Shown here piece by piece: positions 48,230 through 56,932 of a DNA stretch of 64,000 nucleotides. Numbering within the stretch: the first letter of the stretch is position 1; each line of letters begins with the position of its first letter. Location: contig CAWBIT010000003.1 of assembly GCA_963789025.1 (NCBI GenBank), positions 62,001 through 126,000 on the forward strand, in the 5' to 3' direction. The notes under the pieces were generated by a model. The model saw only the letters and a list, made by a program, of their open reading frames with translations, was not told where the DNA came from and did no database searches. This DNA is from AP-15 sp963789025 (GTDB lineage Bacteria; Pseudomonadota; Alphaproteobacteria; ATCC43930; CGMCC-115725). The translations under genes were made by a program, and so were the position numbers.

Positions 48230-48830
48230 CGATAACGGCTCATTTCTGCCGGGAAGTGGATCATGCATATATCAGTATGCGTCGTCACGCGAGGCAAGAA
48301 TTTCCCACCGTCTATAGGAGGATCTTCAGATCGAGCCAACGGGACAGTGCTCGATGTAGTAGGATCGTGCGCGACCCGGGCGTGCGCCTTTTCTAGCGTA
48401 TCGACCTCGCCGCGCAACCCACCGACCTGGGCCCAGCCGGTGATGCTTGGCTTGACGCGATGACGATGCAGATAGCGCTCGACCGCCTCGCCGTAGAGAT
48501 GGTCGCCGGCCTTCATTGCGACCGCATGCGGGCGCGGCCCGACCAGCGACATGTCGCTGCGGATCACATTTATAAGCTGCGGCAACCCGTCGAAGCTCAG
48601 CCAACGCAGATGCGCCCTAGACGAGTGACGCGCGGATCGTTTCGTACTGTCCGCTGCGCCCGGACGGGTCGGCGCGATCGATATGCATTGTGCGGAATTT
48701 GAGCACTCCAATCACCTCGTTATAGAAGCCGAAGCGCTTCTGCACGAATATACCGGGCCCGGGCTGTCCAGCTTGATCAAATCGCGGCCGCAGCTCAGGA
48801 GCGGTGGTCGGTACATCCATCGCTTCCAGG
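48230..48830 (-). pseudogene. Undecaprenyl-phosphate sugar phosphotransferase, decayed C-terminal part
   Basis: Frames in succession give PGIFVQKRFGFYNEVIGVLK, KFRTMHIDRADPSG, then after a shift LRWLSFDGLPQLINVIRSDM, SLVGPRPHAVAMKAGDHLYG, RHRVKPSITGWAQVGGLRGE and a broken tail around YYIEHCP. This is the conserved catalytic domain of WcaJ/ExoY-type enzymes that start lipid-linked repeat units. The N-terminal membrane part is absent and at least two frameshifts are visible. Confidence 0.82.
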
Positions 48831-49117
48831 TATTCGCCAATCGTGATCCTCTCAGTTGCATAACATTAACCCGCCTCTACGCTGAGGCAGTTGTAATGGC
48901 GGGGGTGAGCAAATCAGAGCAACTGAACGTCGCGAGACGACTAAGCTAAAATATTAACCAACCAAAATGAGTTTTTTATTTGATGGAATCGGGTTTTTGT
49001 GGATAATCTCTCCGTCAAATAGGGGCAGCGGGCAGAGAAGCGATGAGGCTTCTGACGACGGCGAAATAGTAAGCTCCCACCGAGAGACCCCGGCTATCCC
49101 GATGACGAGTAGTTCTG
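48831..49117. other. AT-rich junction
   Basis: Low-GC stretch (about 48940-49010) between the decayed sugar transferase and the ERF gene, with no recognisable gene. It coincides with a change from envelope genes to phage/IS-type sequences. Confidence 0.35.
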
Positions 49118-50368
49118 ATGAAGAGGCAGGCTAACCCCACACCAAAGACTGTGCGGAGTGAATGGCCGGTTGAGCGGCTGGGGGCCGCGCCACCAGCGGA
49201 CAGCCCGTCCACGATTTTGGCGTTGATTGAAGGGGTGGCGCTTGACACGCGCGCTGATGTCGAAAAGCTCGGTCGCGTGATGGCAATGTATGACCGCCTC
49301 AAGGCGAAAGGGGCGGAGCTCGCGTTTAACGCAGCAAAGGGCCGGATCCTGAAAAAGCTCGCCGGCATCAAGATCGTCAAGAACAGGTCCGTTCTGTCCG
49401 AAATCGAGAAGGGAAAACCCCAAAAGGGTACCTTTGAAGCCTTCAAATATGCCCCGCTGGAGGAGATCGACAAACATCTGCGCCCGCTCTTGGCGGAAGA
49501 AGAGATGGATCTCTCCTATTCCGACGAACCGTGGGAGGGCGGCGGGATCCTGATCCGTGGCCGTGTGAAGCATTTGCCAAGCGGCCATTATGAAGACTCC
49601 TTTATGCCGGCCCCGCTCGACACCACGGGTGGTAAGTCGAGTGTGCAGGCAGTCGGGAGCACCAATTCTTTTCTTCGCCGCGATGTCGCCTGCAATATCT
49701 TCAACATCGTGGTTGTCGGCGATGATGACGACGGAACCGGAGGAACCGTCGACGAGGCCCAGACCAAGACCGTTCTTGATCTGATGAAGAGAGCAAAAGT
49801 CGGGCCCAAGTTTCTGAAGTACATGAGAGCCCAAAGCGTCGAGCAAGCCAACTCTCTCGAGACTGCGGCAGCTACGATCGCAGCTCGCGACTACCGCGCC
49901 AACGCATCAATCTCCCTTGCGATGGAATTGTGGGGCGATCCCGCCTTCACAGCGCTCATTGATTCCCGCGGCAAACTCACCAATGCCCAAGTCGGAGAGA
50001 AGCTCCGCGCCGAGATCGAGCGGGAGAGGTCTGGTGGCGTTCAGTATTGGGCGCTGTTCGATCACCGCAATGGCGAGTTCGTCGGCTGCGGCGGGCTTCG
50101 GCCATGGCTCTATACGCCCGGCGAGGCGAATTTCGAAGTCGCGTTCCATCTCGTGAAGCGCTGCTGGGGCAAGGATTTCGCAACGGAAGCAGCGTTCGGC
50201 GCGCTCGAATACGCCTGGGAAAAATTGCGACTGCCGCAAGCCTACGCTGGGCATCACCCCCACAATCGCAAAGCGCTACGTCTATTGCTGGGCCGACGGC
50301 ATCCATTTGGAGGCCCGGCTCGAGGAGCAGGCGCAGTGCATCCTGGTCATCATCGGCGCGACGCCTGA
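49118..50368 (+). CDS. Chimeric ORF: ERF recombinase + GNAT fragment + IS256 junction
   Basis: Residues about 25-235 are an ERF-superfamily single-strand annealing protein: MAMYDRLKAKGAELAFNAAK, KKGTFEAFKYAPLEEIDKHL-like region, VGSTNSFLRRDVACNIFNIV. From about residue 265 the sequence changes to part of a GNAT acetyltransferase (YWALFDHRNGEFVGCGGLRP, FEVAFHLVKRCWGKDFATEA, EYAWEKLRLPQAYAGHHPHN). At about 50270 it enters IS256 transposase DNA in the wrong frame and ends. The ERF part looks complete enough to fold. The GNAT part lacks both ends. ERF proteins are usually phage-encoded. Confidence 0.7.
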   Translation: MKRQANPTPKTVRSEWPVERLGAAPPADSPSTILALIEGVALDTRADVEKLGRVMAMYDRLKAKGAELAFNAAKGRILKKLAGIKIVKNRSVLSEIEKGKPQKGTFEAFKYAPLEEIDKHLRPLLAEEEMDLSYSDEPWEGGGILIRGRVKHLPSGHYEDSFMPAPLDTTGGKSSVQAVGSTNSFLRRDVACNIFNIVVVGDDDDGTGGTVDEAQTKTVLDLMKRAKVGPKFLKYMRAQSVEQANSLETAAATIAARDYRANASISLAMELWGDPAFTALIDSRGKLTNAQVGEKLRAEIERERSGGVQYWALFDHRNGEFVGCGGLRPWLYTPGEANFEVAFHLVKRCWGKDFATEAAFGALEYAWEKLRLPQAYAGHHPHNRKALRLLLGRRHPFGGPARGAGAVHPGHHRRDA

Positions 50369-50846
50369 AGGCAGGAAGGAGCTTGTCGGCTTCACCGATG
50401 GCATTCGCGAGAGCTCACAATCGTGGCGTGATCTGCTGCTCGATTTGAAGCGTCGCGGCCTGACAACGGCGCCGCAGATTGCGGTCGCCGAGCCTGCCCT
50501 CGCGAAAGCGGGGGGCGCGCTCGGGTTCTGGAAGGCCCTCGGCGAGGTGTGGCCGACAACCCGCGAGCAACGCTGCTGGGTGCACAAGACCGCCAACATC
50601 CTGAACAAAATGCCGAAGAGCCTGCACACCAAGGCCAAGCGCGCGCTGCAGGAGATCTGGATGGCCGAGACCAAGGAGGATGCCGTTAAGGCATTGGAGG
50701 CCTTTGAAACCTACCAGGTCAAATACAACAGAGCGGCCGATTGCCTCACCAAGGACCGCGATGCGCTGCTCGCGTTCTACGACTTTCCGGCCGAGCACTG
50801 GAAGCATTTACGTACAACGAACCCCATTGAAAGCACCTTTGCAACC
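50268..50846 (+). pseudogene. IS256-family transposase, central fragment
   Basis: Frame with YCWADGIHLEARLEEQAQCI (first catalytic aspartate), KELVGFTDGIRESSQSWRDL, CWVHKTANILNKMPKSLHTK, EDAVKALEAFETYQVKYNRA and HLRTTNPIESTFAT (catalytic glutamate). It corresponds to residues about 166-370 of the element at 24.1 kb, nearly identical where they overlap, with a short extra stretch (PALAKAGG) near 50490. The N-terminus is replaced by GNAT sequence and the C-terminus is found inverted immediately downstream. Confidence 0.85.
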
Positions 50847-51073
50847 GGTGACGGCCTGAAGGATCAGGCGGCGGCTTGGGCTTGAGGGACGGCAGAATTG
50901 CCGATCACCTCGATCCCGTCAGTGAACCTGATACCCTGGATCAGTTTTGGCAACTGGTTGTGGCCGTCGATGCGGCGCCAATTCTTTTGGGCGCCTTCGA
51001 CCAGCTTGAAGACCATGGCGAGCGCCGTCTTGTTCGATAGACAGCCTTTTGACCGGATGGTGCGGTGCCGGAC
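50847..51073 (-). pseudogene. Inverted C-terminal segment and end of IS256
   Basis: Read on the minus strand from 51073: VRHRTIRSKGCLSNKT, then MVFKLVEGAQKNWRRIDGHN, QLPKLIQGIRFTDGIEVIGN and a stop at 50864-50866, exactly 70 codons that should follow ESTFAT. Beyond the stop the element ends as GGTGACGGCCTGA read outward at 50847, matching the terminal repeat type at 25059. Flipping 50847-51073 would restore a continuous transposase C-terminus. Confidence 0.82.
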
Positions 51074-51093
51074 GGCTGCGCTCAGCGTTCGTG

Positions 51094-51472
51094 AGCCTAT
51101 TCTGGTCGATTATAGAGTACCGTAAGGCCCATGGTGGGTTCGCACTCAGGACGCTCGCAGATCGAATTGGTGTGCACAAATCGTCACCAACGCGTTTGGT
51201 TTTCGGGCAAACGCCCAAATTGGACAGTTAATACAATTGTCGACATTGCAAATGCACTCGACGTTGAACTCGAAATCACAGCTCGGGATCGTCAGACGGG
51301 CATCCATTTTGCGAGTTACGGCGTTATCGAGCCGGCACTCGCGTTGGGCATGCAGAGAGGCGTCTTGCGAAGTATAATGACGACTGGAAATACTCCGCAA
51401 ACAACTGCACAGCCGGCAATGGAACTCATGCGGGAACCAGGGAAGAGAGCCGCCTTGTCAATCGCCGCGTGA
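51094..51472 (+). pseudogene. XRE-like helix-turn-helix protein, frameshifted
   Basis: The first frame reads LFWSIIEYRKAHGGFALRTL, ADRIGVHKSSPTR. One extra T near 51196 moves the continuation WFSGKRPNWTVNTIVDIANA, LDVELEITARDRQTGI into another frame. Together this is a Cro/CI-type DNA-binding domain followed by a short C-terminal region. The first residues are cut off next to the IS256 segment. It may be a former phage-type or antitoxin-type regulator. Confidence 0.65.
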
Positions 51473-51477
51473 TCTGA

Positions 51478-51912
51478 ATGTTCGACTTCAGCGAGCCAGT
51501 CGGTTTCACAATCTTTTGTGACGACATACGCGAAGAGCTTAGCGGCAAAACAAGCTACATCGGGACATATGACGCCGCGATGGTGGTCCATGGCGTATTC
51601 CCGACTACGTTACCGAAGTTCGGATTTCATATCTGGATTTCCGAGCCAGCTGACCTCGTAACGACGCGGGATTTCCCGATCGAAATAAATATTTATCTCG
51701 CGGGCGATGCAGAGGATAAGCCAAGCTTATCTGCCGTAGTCCCAGCTGATCAGGAGGCTGCAAAAACAGCATTAGCCGATCTGCCATGGCACGCAACGAA
51801 CCAGAGCCAATTGCTAGCGCGTAGTACCTTCAATTGGATCGTATCGCCTTTGGTTCTAGCAGGTTGCGGAAAAAGTCGCATATTGGAGCGAGATCTGGGG
51901 TATAATCCATAG
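51478..51912 (+). pseudogene. DUF6941-like protein, cut by IS5 copy 2
   Basis: About 127 native residues beginning MFDFSEPVGFTIFCDDIREE, with LSGKTSYIGTYDAAMVVHGV and LPKFGFHIWISEP. The CDDIR-x-E ... GK-x-S-x-IG-x-Y pattern resembles the DUF6941 family, whose function is unknown. After FNWIVSPLVLAG the frame enters the IS5 element at 51860 and ends 18 codons later, so the native C-terminus is lost or slightly altered. It starts six bases after the regulator remnant. Confidence 0.6.
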
Positions 51913-53169
51913 CGCGTGACGAGATGTGGGGGACGTCCGATGCGCGGTGGGGATCTCAGGAGCGAGGCGCTGTTCAGCTATTTGAGCTGCGAAGCGCGGG
52001 TGCCGTTGTATCATCCGTTGCGGCCGATCCAAAAGATTGTGGACGAGGCGCTTGGTGCACTGACGGGGGAATTCGAGAAGTTGTACGCGAAGCTCGGACG
52101 GCCGTCGATTCCCCCTGAGAAACTGCTTCGTGCGCTGCTGCTGCAGGCCTTCTATTCGGTGCGTTCGGAGCGGCAGCTGATGGAGCAACTCGGCTACAAT
52201 CTGCTGTTCCGCTGGTTTGTCGGGCTGTCGCTGGATGCCGTGGTGTGGGACGTTACGGTGTTCACCAAGAACCGCGAGCGGCTGATCGACGGTGACATTG
52301 CCAGCAAGTTCATGGCCGCGGTACTGAACCAGGAGCAGGTCAAGACCCTGCTGTCGGACGACCACTTCTCGGTCGACGGCACCCTGATCGAGGCGTGGGC
52401 CAGCATGAAGAGCTTTCGCCCCAAGGACGGCAGCGGCGAGCCGCCGGCGCCGGGCCGCAATGGGGAACGGGACTTCCACGGCGAGAAGCGAAGCAACGAG
52501 ACCCACGCCTCGGTCACTGATCCCGACGCGCGATTGTATCGCAAAGGGCCGGGCCAGCCGGCCAAGCTCGCCTATCTGGGGCACGTTCTGATGGAGAACC
52601 GGCATGCTCTGGTGGTCGGCACGCGTCTGACCCTGGCCACCGGCACGGCAGAGCGCGAGGCGGCGCTGGAGATGGTGGCGGCCCGTCCCGGCAACCACCG
52701 GATCACGCTCGGCGCCGACAAGGCCTACGATGTGGCCGAGTTTGTCGCCGATCTGCGGGAATTCAATGTGACGCCGCACGTGGCGCAGAACACCGCCAAT
52801 CGGCGATCGGCGATCGACCGACGGACGACCCGCCATCCTGGCTATGCGGTCAGTGGCCGGGTGCGCAAGCGCATTGAAGAGGTGTTTGGCTGGACCAAGG
52901 CGGCGGCTGGCTTCCGCAAGACCCGTCACCGTGGTCTTGCCCGCGTCGGCTGGATGTTCACCCTGACTGCCACTGCCTACAATCTCGTCCGGTTGCCCAG
53001 GCTGGTGGGGGCCGCGGCATAGCCATGCCCGGAATCCGCCCGGGCCGGGCGAAAACGGGCAAAATCGATACAAAAACCTGCTTGCTAGTGGTTTCCAACA
53101 ACCCTGGCGAGAATCCTGTACGATAACTCTACAAAACGACACACAAGCACTGAGTTTTTCCGCATCCTG
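51860..53169 (+). mobile_element. IS5-family insertion sequence, copy 2
   Basis: Same 1310-base element as copy 1, same orientation, no difference noticed between the two. Left flank CTAG, right flank TTAG: the flanks do not form a perfect duplication, unlike copy 1. With copy 1 it brackets about 13.4 kb. Confidence 0.9.
51940..53022 (+). CDS. IS5-family transposase (copy 2)
   Basis: A 360-residue intact DDE transposase with the same protein sequence as copy 1 at 37196-38278, including the catalytic aspartates (HFSVDGTLIE, LGADKAYD) and glutamate (RIEEVFGW). ATG 51940 with GGGGGA upstream. Identity between copies implies recent duplication or gene conversion. Confidence 0.93.
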   Translation: MRGGDLRSEALFSYLSCEARVPLYHPLRPIQKIVDEALGALTGEFEKLYAKLGRPSIPPEKLLRALLLQAFYSVRSERQLMEQLGYNLLFRWFVGLSLDAVVWDVTVFTKNRERLIDGDIASKFMAAVLNQEQVKTLLSDDHFSVDGTLIEAWASMKSFRPKDGSGEPPAPGRNGERDFHGEKRSNETHASVTDPDARLYRKGPGQPAKLAYLGHVLMENRHALVVGTRLTLATGTAEREAALEMVAARPGNHRITLGADKAYDVAEFVADLREFNVTPHVAQNTANRRSAIDRRTTRHPGYAVSGRVRKRIEEVFGWTKAAAGFRKTRHRGLARVGWMFTLTATAYNLVRLPRLVGAAA

Positions 53170-53436
53170 TTAGGTGTGGAAGTCTACAGGTGGTTTCCGC
53201 AGAGACGCTTACCTCGGTTTCGAAGCCATCGCCGCCTTAAGTCCGCGTCTCGCCTTTGTGAATGCGCCCCTTTGATGCGGACCGCTCCTTTGTCTTCGGG
53301 ATCGGTGTTTCGGTGGAGTGTTGAGCTGCCTTCGGTGGGTGCAGGCGATGGGCGTGTGCTTTCGTTGTTAAAATTCAAAGTGAGACACTACCGGTCAGGT
53401 TTGGACATTCGCCTATCAACCGAGTAATCTTCGGCG
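53170..53436. other. Interval after IS5 copy 2
   Basis: No gene recognised. Codon pattern and composition are unremarkable. It separates the island from the housekeeping block to the right. Confidence 0.4.
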
Positions 53437-54030
53437 ATGCCGAATACTGCTGAAAAGCTGATGTCGCTTGATGAGTTTCTCGCGTGGGAGCGCGAGCAGC
53501 CAGAGCGCTACGAATATGCCGGCGGTGTGGTCACGATGATGACGGGCGGCTCGGCTGCGCATGTCACGATCGCGTTGAACCTTGCCATTGCCCTGAGGCA
53601 GGCGCTTCGCGGCACCGGATGTCGTCCGTTCGGCAGCGATATGAAGGTAATTGCCAATGATTCGGCTCGCTACCCCGACTTATCGGTGACTTGCCATCCC
53701 GTCGGGGACAGGGAGGACCACATTTCCCATCCGGTCGTCGTGATCGAGGTGATATCACCCAGCACCGAACGGGAGGATCGCTGGCGAAAGAAATTCGATT
53801 ACTTCGCGACGCCATCAATTCAGCAATACGCCATCATAGAGCAGGATGCACGGCGGGTCGACCTGTACACCCGGTCGGGCGATCATTGGACGGACGAGAT
53901 TATCGAGGGAGATGCGATCCTCAAGCTCTCTTCGATCGGGGTCGAGATAAGCCTCGACACCGTCTACGAGGACACTGAGCTCGATGCTACTCGGCTGCGA
54001 GAGGGCGGGCCGCAAGCACCGGCTGTGTAA
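53437..54030 (+). CDS. Uma2 family protein (DUF820, PD-(D/E)XK-like endonuclease fold)
   Basis: A 197-residue protein with the family pattern MSLDEFLAWEREQPERYEYA, GGVVTMMTGGSAAHVTIALN, NLAIALRQALRGTGCRPFGS, ARYPDLSVTC (nuclease-like aspartate) and PVVVIEVISPSTEREDRWRK (E-x-I with lysine/arginine). Uma2 proteins have a restriction-endonuclease-like core, but their substrate is unknown. The 3' end overlaps the convergent amidase gene by 44 bases, and its last residues are not conserved. Confidence 0.88.
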   Translation: MPNTAEKLMSLDEFLAWEREQPERYEYAGGVVTMMTGGSAAHVTIALNLAIALRQALRGTGCRPFGSDMKVIANDSARYPDLSVTCHPVGDREDHISHPVVVIEVISPSTEREDRWRKKFDYFATPSIQQYAIIEQDARRVDLYTRSGDHWTDEIIEGDAILKLSSIGVEISLDTVYEDTELDATRLREGGPQAPAV

Positions 54031-54865
54031 ACGGCCGGTCGTGCTGTAGTGATGGGACCATGCGGCGCGCCTTGGTGATCGCCGCCCGGTCGATGCGGGC
54101 GCTGACGATCCCGACGCCTTCGCCGCCGTCGGCGAGCACCTCGCCCCATGGATCGACGATCAGCGAGTGGCCATAGGTCCGCCTCCCTTCGGCATGCTCG
54201 CCCCATTGCGCCGGGGCGAACACAAAGCACCCGTTCTCGATTGCCCGCGCCCGCAACAGCACATGCCAGTGCGCTTTGCCGGTCGGCACCGTGAACGCCG
54301 AGGGAATCGCCAGAAAATCAGCGCCGGCCTGGGCGAGCGCGCGATAGAGATGCGGGAAACGCAGATCGTAGCATACGGTCATCCCGAGCACGCCCCACGG
54401 CGTTTCGGCCAGGACCGCGCGGCCGCCGGGGCGGAAGGCGTTGCTCTCCCGGTAACTCTCGCCGCCGGCGAGATCGACGTCGAACATGTGGATCTTGTCG
54501 TAGCGGGCGACGACCGCGCCGCCGGGATCAATGAGGTAGGAGCGGTTGGCGAGACGCCCCTCGTCTTCCGCCGTCCCGGGTTCTCGCGACAAATCGACGG
54601 CGAGCGAGCCGATCAGCAGCCAAACCCCGGTCTCTCGCGCAACCTCGCGCAAGGCGGCCAGCACGGGATGGTTCGCCTCGTCGCGCGCCTTCTCACGCCG
54701 CAATTTGCCGACAGGCTCCGTGAGCCCGGTGTTCTCGGGTGTCATGACGAAATCGGCGCCCTCGTCACGCGCGCGCCGCACGAGATCCGACACGACACGG
54801 ATGTTGGGCTCGTAATCCCGCGCCGAAGTGAACTGAACGCAGGAAACAGTGAGGGCGCCGCTCAT
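53987..54865 (-). CDS. Carbon-nitrogen hydrolase (Nit1/Nit2-like amidase)
   Basis: A 292-residue nitrilase-superfamily enzyme. The catalytic triad is visible: glutamate in FVMTPENTGL, lysine in ARYDKIHMFDVDL and cysteine in GMTVCYDLRFP. The segment after the lysine (GESYRESNAF) and AHWHVLLRARAIENGCFVFA match the Nit/omega-amidase branch, which repairs deaminated glutathione or hydrolyses alpha-ketoglutaramate. The ATG overlaps the grxC stop by four bases (ATGA), so the two are coupled; linkage with a glutaredoxin fits a glutathione-related role. Confidence 0.9.
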   Translation of the reverse strand: MSGALTVSCVQFTSARDYEPNIRVVSDLVRRARDEGADFVMTPENTGLTEPVGKLRREKARDEANHPVLAALREVARETGVWLLIGSLAVDLSREPGTAEDEGRLANRSYLIDPGGAVVARYDKIHMFDVDLAGGESYRESNAFRPGGRAVLAETPWGVLGMTVCYDLRFPHLYRALAQAGADFLAIPSAFTVPTGKAHWHVLLRARAIENGCFVFAPAQWGEHAEGRRTYGHSLIVDPWGEVLADGGEGVGIVSARIDRAAITKARRMVPSLQHDRPFTQPVLAARPLAAE

Positions 54866-55125
54866 TTCGTGCTCCCGAGCTTGGCGTCGAGCTCACCGGC
54901 ACGATCGAGCGCGGCCAATTTGTCGGAGCCTCCGATATGCTCGCCATTGATGAAGATCTGCGGCACGGACGTACGCCCGCCGGCGCGCCGGATCATCTCG
55001 TCGCGCCGCGCCGGTTCCTCGATAATGTCGATTTCGGTGTAGGCGACGCCTTTGCGCGCCAACAACGCGCGGGCGCGGGCGCAATAGGGACAGAACATTG
55101 TCGTGTAAAGTTCGACTTCAGCCAT
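54862..55125 (-). CDS. grxC: Glutaredoxin 3
   Basis: An 87-residue dithiol glutaredoxin. Active site CPYC in LYTTMFCPYCARARALL, the cis-proline motif TSVPQIFINGEHIGGSDKL with glutathione-binding residues, and the usual short C-terminal helix. It reduces protein and mixed disulfides with glutathione in the cytosol. ATG 55125 gives the family length; an in-frame GTG at 55137 would add four residues. Confidence 0.94.
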   Translation of the reverse strand: MAEVELYTTMFCPYCARARALLARKGVAYTEIDIIEEPARRDEMIRRAGGRTSVPQIFINGEHIGGSDKLAALDRAGELDAKLGSTK

Positions 55126-55240
55126 TCCGGCGGACACTCCAAGATGGGATCGCGCGGGCGCGCATGTGCGTCAATTAAGACGGCAACGCCGGGGTGCCAA
55201 GCCCCGGGTGCCAAGCTCCGGGGCGGGCGCTGCGCAGCGG

Positions 55241-56005
55241 CTATGCCCCGACGCGCAATGCCCGGGCCAATGTCAAGACCCCGACCGATACCGCCCCCGC
55301 CCGCTTTAGTACGCGGGCACACTCCTCGACCGTCGCGCCTGTCGTCATGACATCGTCGATAACCACCACCCGCTTCCCGGCGAAGCTGCGGCCGGTCTGA
55401 ACCGCGAAAGCGCCGCGTACGTTGCGCTCGCGCGCCGCCGGCCCGAGATGCCCTTGCGCCGGTGTTCGGCGGCGGCGAACAAGCCAATCCGCCGCGACCT
55501 CGGGACCACCGGCCGAGCGGATTGCCTGCGCCAACAGCGCCGCTTGGTTGTAGCGCCGCTGAAACAGGCGGGTCCAATGCAACGGCACCGGGACAAGCAG
55601 GTCGGTATCGGCGAGGACCTCGCTTCCAGCGCGGTGCATCCAGCGCCCGAACGCCCCGGCGACATGGGTCCGGTCGCCATGCTTCAGCCCGAGAACCATG
55701 TGACGGCTGTGCTTGTCATAGCGCAGCACCGATCGCGCCCTGTCCCAGCTGCGCCGCTCGCTGGCGCAGGCGCCGCATATCGCATCCTCGCCCATCGGGT
55801 GGGCAAACGGCGCGCCGCAAGCGGCGCACCATGGCGGCGCAAAAAACGTAATCCCGCGCCAACAGCGGCCGCACAGAGCATCGGGCTCGCCGATCGTTTC
55901 ACCGCACGCAAGACAGCGCGGCGGCAGCACGCCGTCGACGACGGCTCTGCCGATCCGCCGCAAACCGCTGGCAGCCCAGTTGGCAAGAGTTGCCGATGCG
56001 TGCAT
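55241..56005 (-). CDS. comF: ComF family phosphoribosyltransferase-like protein
   Basis: A 254-residue protein with an N-terminal zinc ribbon (RCLACGE, LCGRCW, CAACGAPF, ICGAC) and a C-terminal type I phosphoribosyltransferase domain. The PRPP loop VVVIDDVMTTGATVEE is near residue 215, and VPVPLHWTRLFQRRYNQAAL is the conserved ComF block. Family members are linked with DNA uptake in competent bacteria, though most alphaproteobacterial copies are unstudied. It is divergent from the methyltransferase gene across 60 bases and lies 115 bases before grxC on the same strand. Confidence 0.9.
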   Translation of the reverse strand: MHASATLANWAASGLRRIGRAVVDGVLPPRCLACGETIGEPDALCGRCWRGITFFAPPWCAACGAPFAHPMGEDAICGACASERRSWDRARSVLRYDKHSRHMVLGLKHGDRTHVAGAFGRWMHRAGSEVLADTDLLVPVPLHWTRLFQRRYNQAALLAQAIRSAGGPEVAADWLVRRRRTPAQGHLGPAARERNVRGAFAVQTGRSFAGKRVVVIDDVMTTGATVEECARVLKRAGAVSVGVLTLARALRVGA

Positions 56006-56065
56006 CGATGCACATCATCAGGTAACGGGCACTTTCGTCAACCCAGACCCGCAGGTTTTGCCGAG

Positions 56066-56932
56066 ATGGCAAGATCCGACGACCTCCCATTGATGCTGTT
56101 CGATCGGCGCGCCCGGCGGCAGCACCGCGACCGTGCGGCAGGCGTCGGCTGCGTCGAGTTCCTGCATAGGGAAGTCGCCGATCGCCTCATCGAGCGCCTC
56201 GATGACGTCAAACGCGAGTTTCGTGTGGCGCTCGACCTCGGCGCGCACCACGGGACGCTGTCACATGCGCTCGGCTGCCAACCGGGGATCGAGCGGGTGA
56301 TAGCCGCCGACCCGTCCCTCGGCTTCCTGGCGCAGCTCAGCGGAATGCGGGTCGCGGCCGACCCCGATCTCGTCCCGTTTCGGCACGGAAGCTTCGACCT
56401 CGTCGTCAGCATGCTGGAATTGCACTGGGCCGGCGACCTGCCTGGCGCCCTCGTTCAGATCCGCCGTATCCTCAAGCCGGGTGGCCTGTTTCTCGCCGGA
56501 ATGTTGGGTGGCTCGACCCTGGTGGAGCTTCGCACCGTGCTGATCGAGGCCGAATTGATCGAAGAGGGAGGAGCGAGCCCGCGCGTATCGCCGGCCGGCG
56601 AGTTCGGCGATGTGGCGGGCCTTCTGCTGCGCACCGGTTTTGCGATGCCTGTCGCCGATGCCGAAAAGATCACCGTCACCTACCCCGAGGCTCTGGCGCT
56701 GATGCGCGACCTGCGCGGCATGGGGGAAACCAACGCGCTGACGGCGCGCCGGCGCACGCCGCTGCGCCGTGCCACCCTTGCCCGCGCCGCCCTGCTCTAT
56801 GCCGAGCGGTTCGGCCTGCCCGACGGCCGCGTTCCGGCGACCTTCGAGATCCTCTTCCTGACCGGCTGGGCGCCGGAGGCCCTCAATGCGGAATGTGGAA
56901 CAGGCGGGGCCACAAGCCGACCAAGCCGATAA
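56066..56932 (+). CDS. SAM-dependent methyltransferase (NDUFAF5/BioC-like)
   Basis: A 288-residue methyltransferase. It starts with the group's typical MLFDRRARRQHRDRAA, in place of the LFDRALLRARQRRA of NDUFAF5-like proteins. The SAM region is VALDLGAHHGTLSHAL (here GAHHG instead of GCGTG), followed by VIAADPSLGFLAQL, FDLVVSMLELHWAGDLPGAL, QIRRILKPGGLFLAGMLG and GETNALTARRRTPLRR. Proteins of this type are usually encoded beside comF in alphaproteobacteria, as here. NDUFAF5 itself acts in complex I assembly; that role is only suggested for this one. Confidence 0.85.
   Translation: MARSDDLPLMLFDRRARRQHRDRAAGVGCVEFLHREVADRLIERLDDVKREFRVALDLGAHHGTLSHALGCQPGIERVIAADPSLGFLAQLSGMRVAADPDLVPFRHGSFDLVVSMLELHWAGDLPGALVQIRRILKPGGLFLAGMLGGSTLVELRTVLIEAELIEEGGASPRVSPAGEFGDVAGLLLRTGFAMPVADAEKITVTYPEALALMRDLRGMGETNALTARRRTPLRRATLARAALLYAERFGLPDGRVPATFEILFLTGWAPEALNAECGTGGATSRPSR

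Noticed and set aside
49118..51912. Possible prophage (ERF, HTH, DUF6941)
   Set aside because: No integrase, terminase, portal or capsid genes and no attachment site; only scraps remain.
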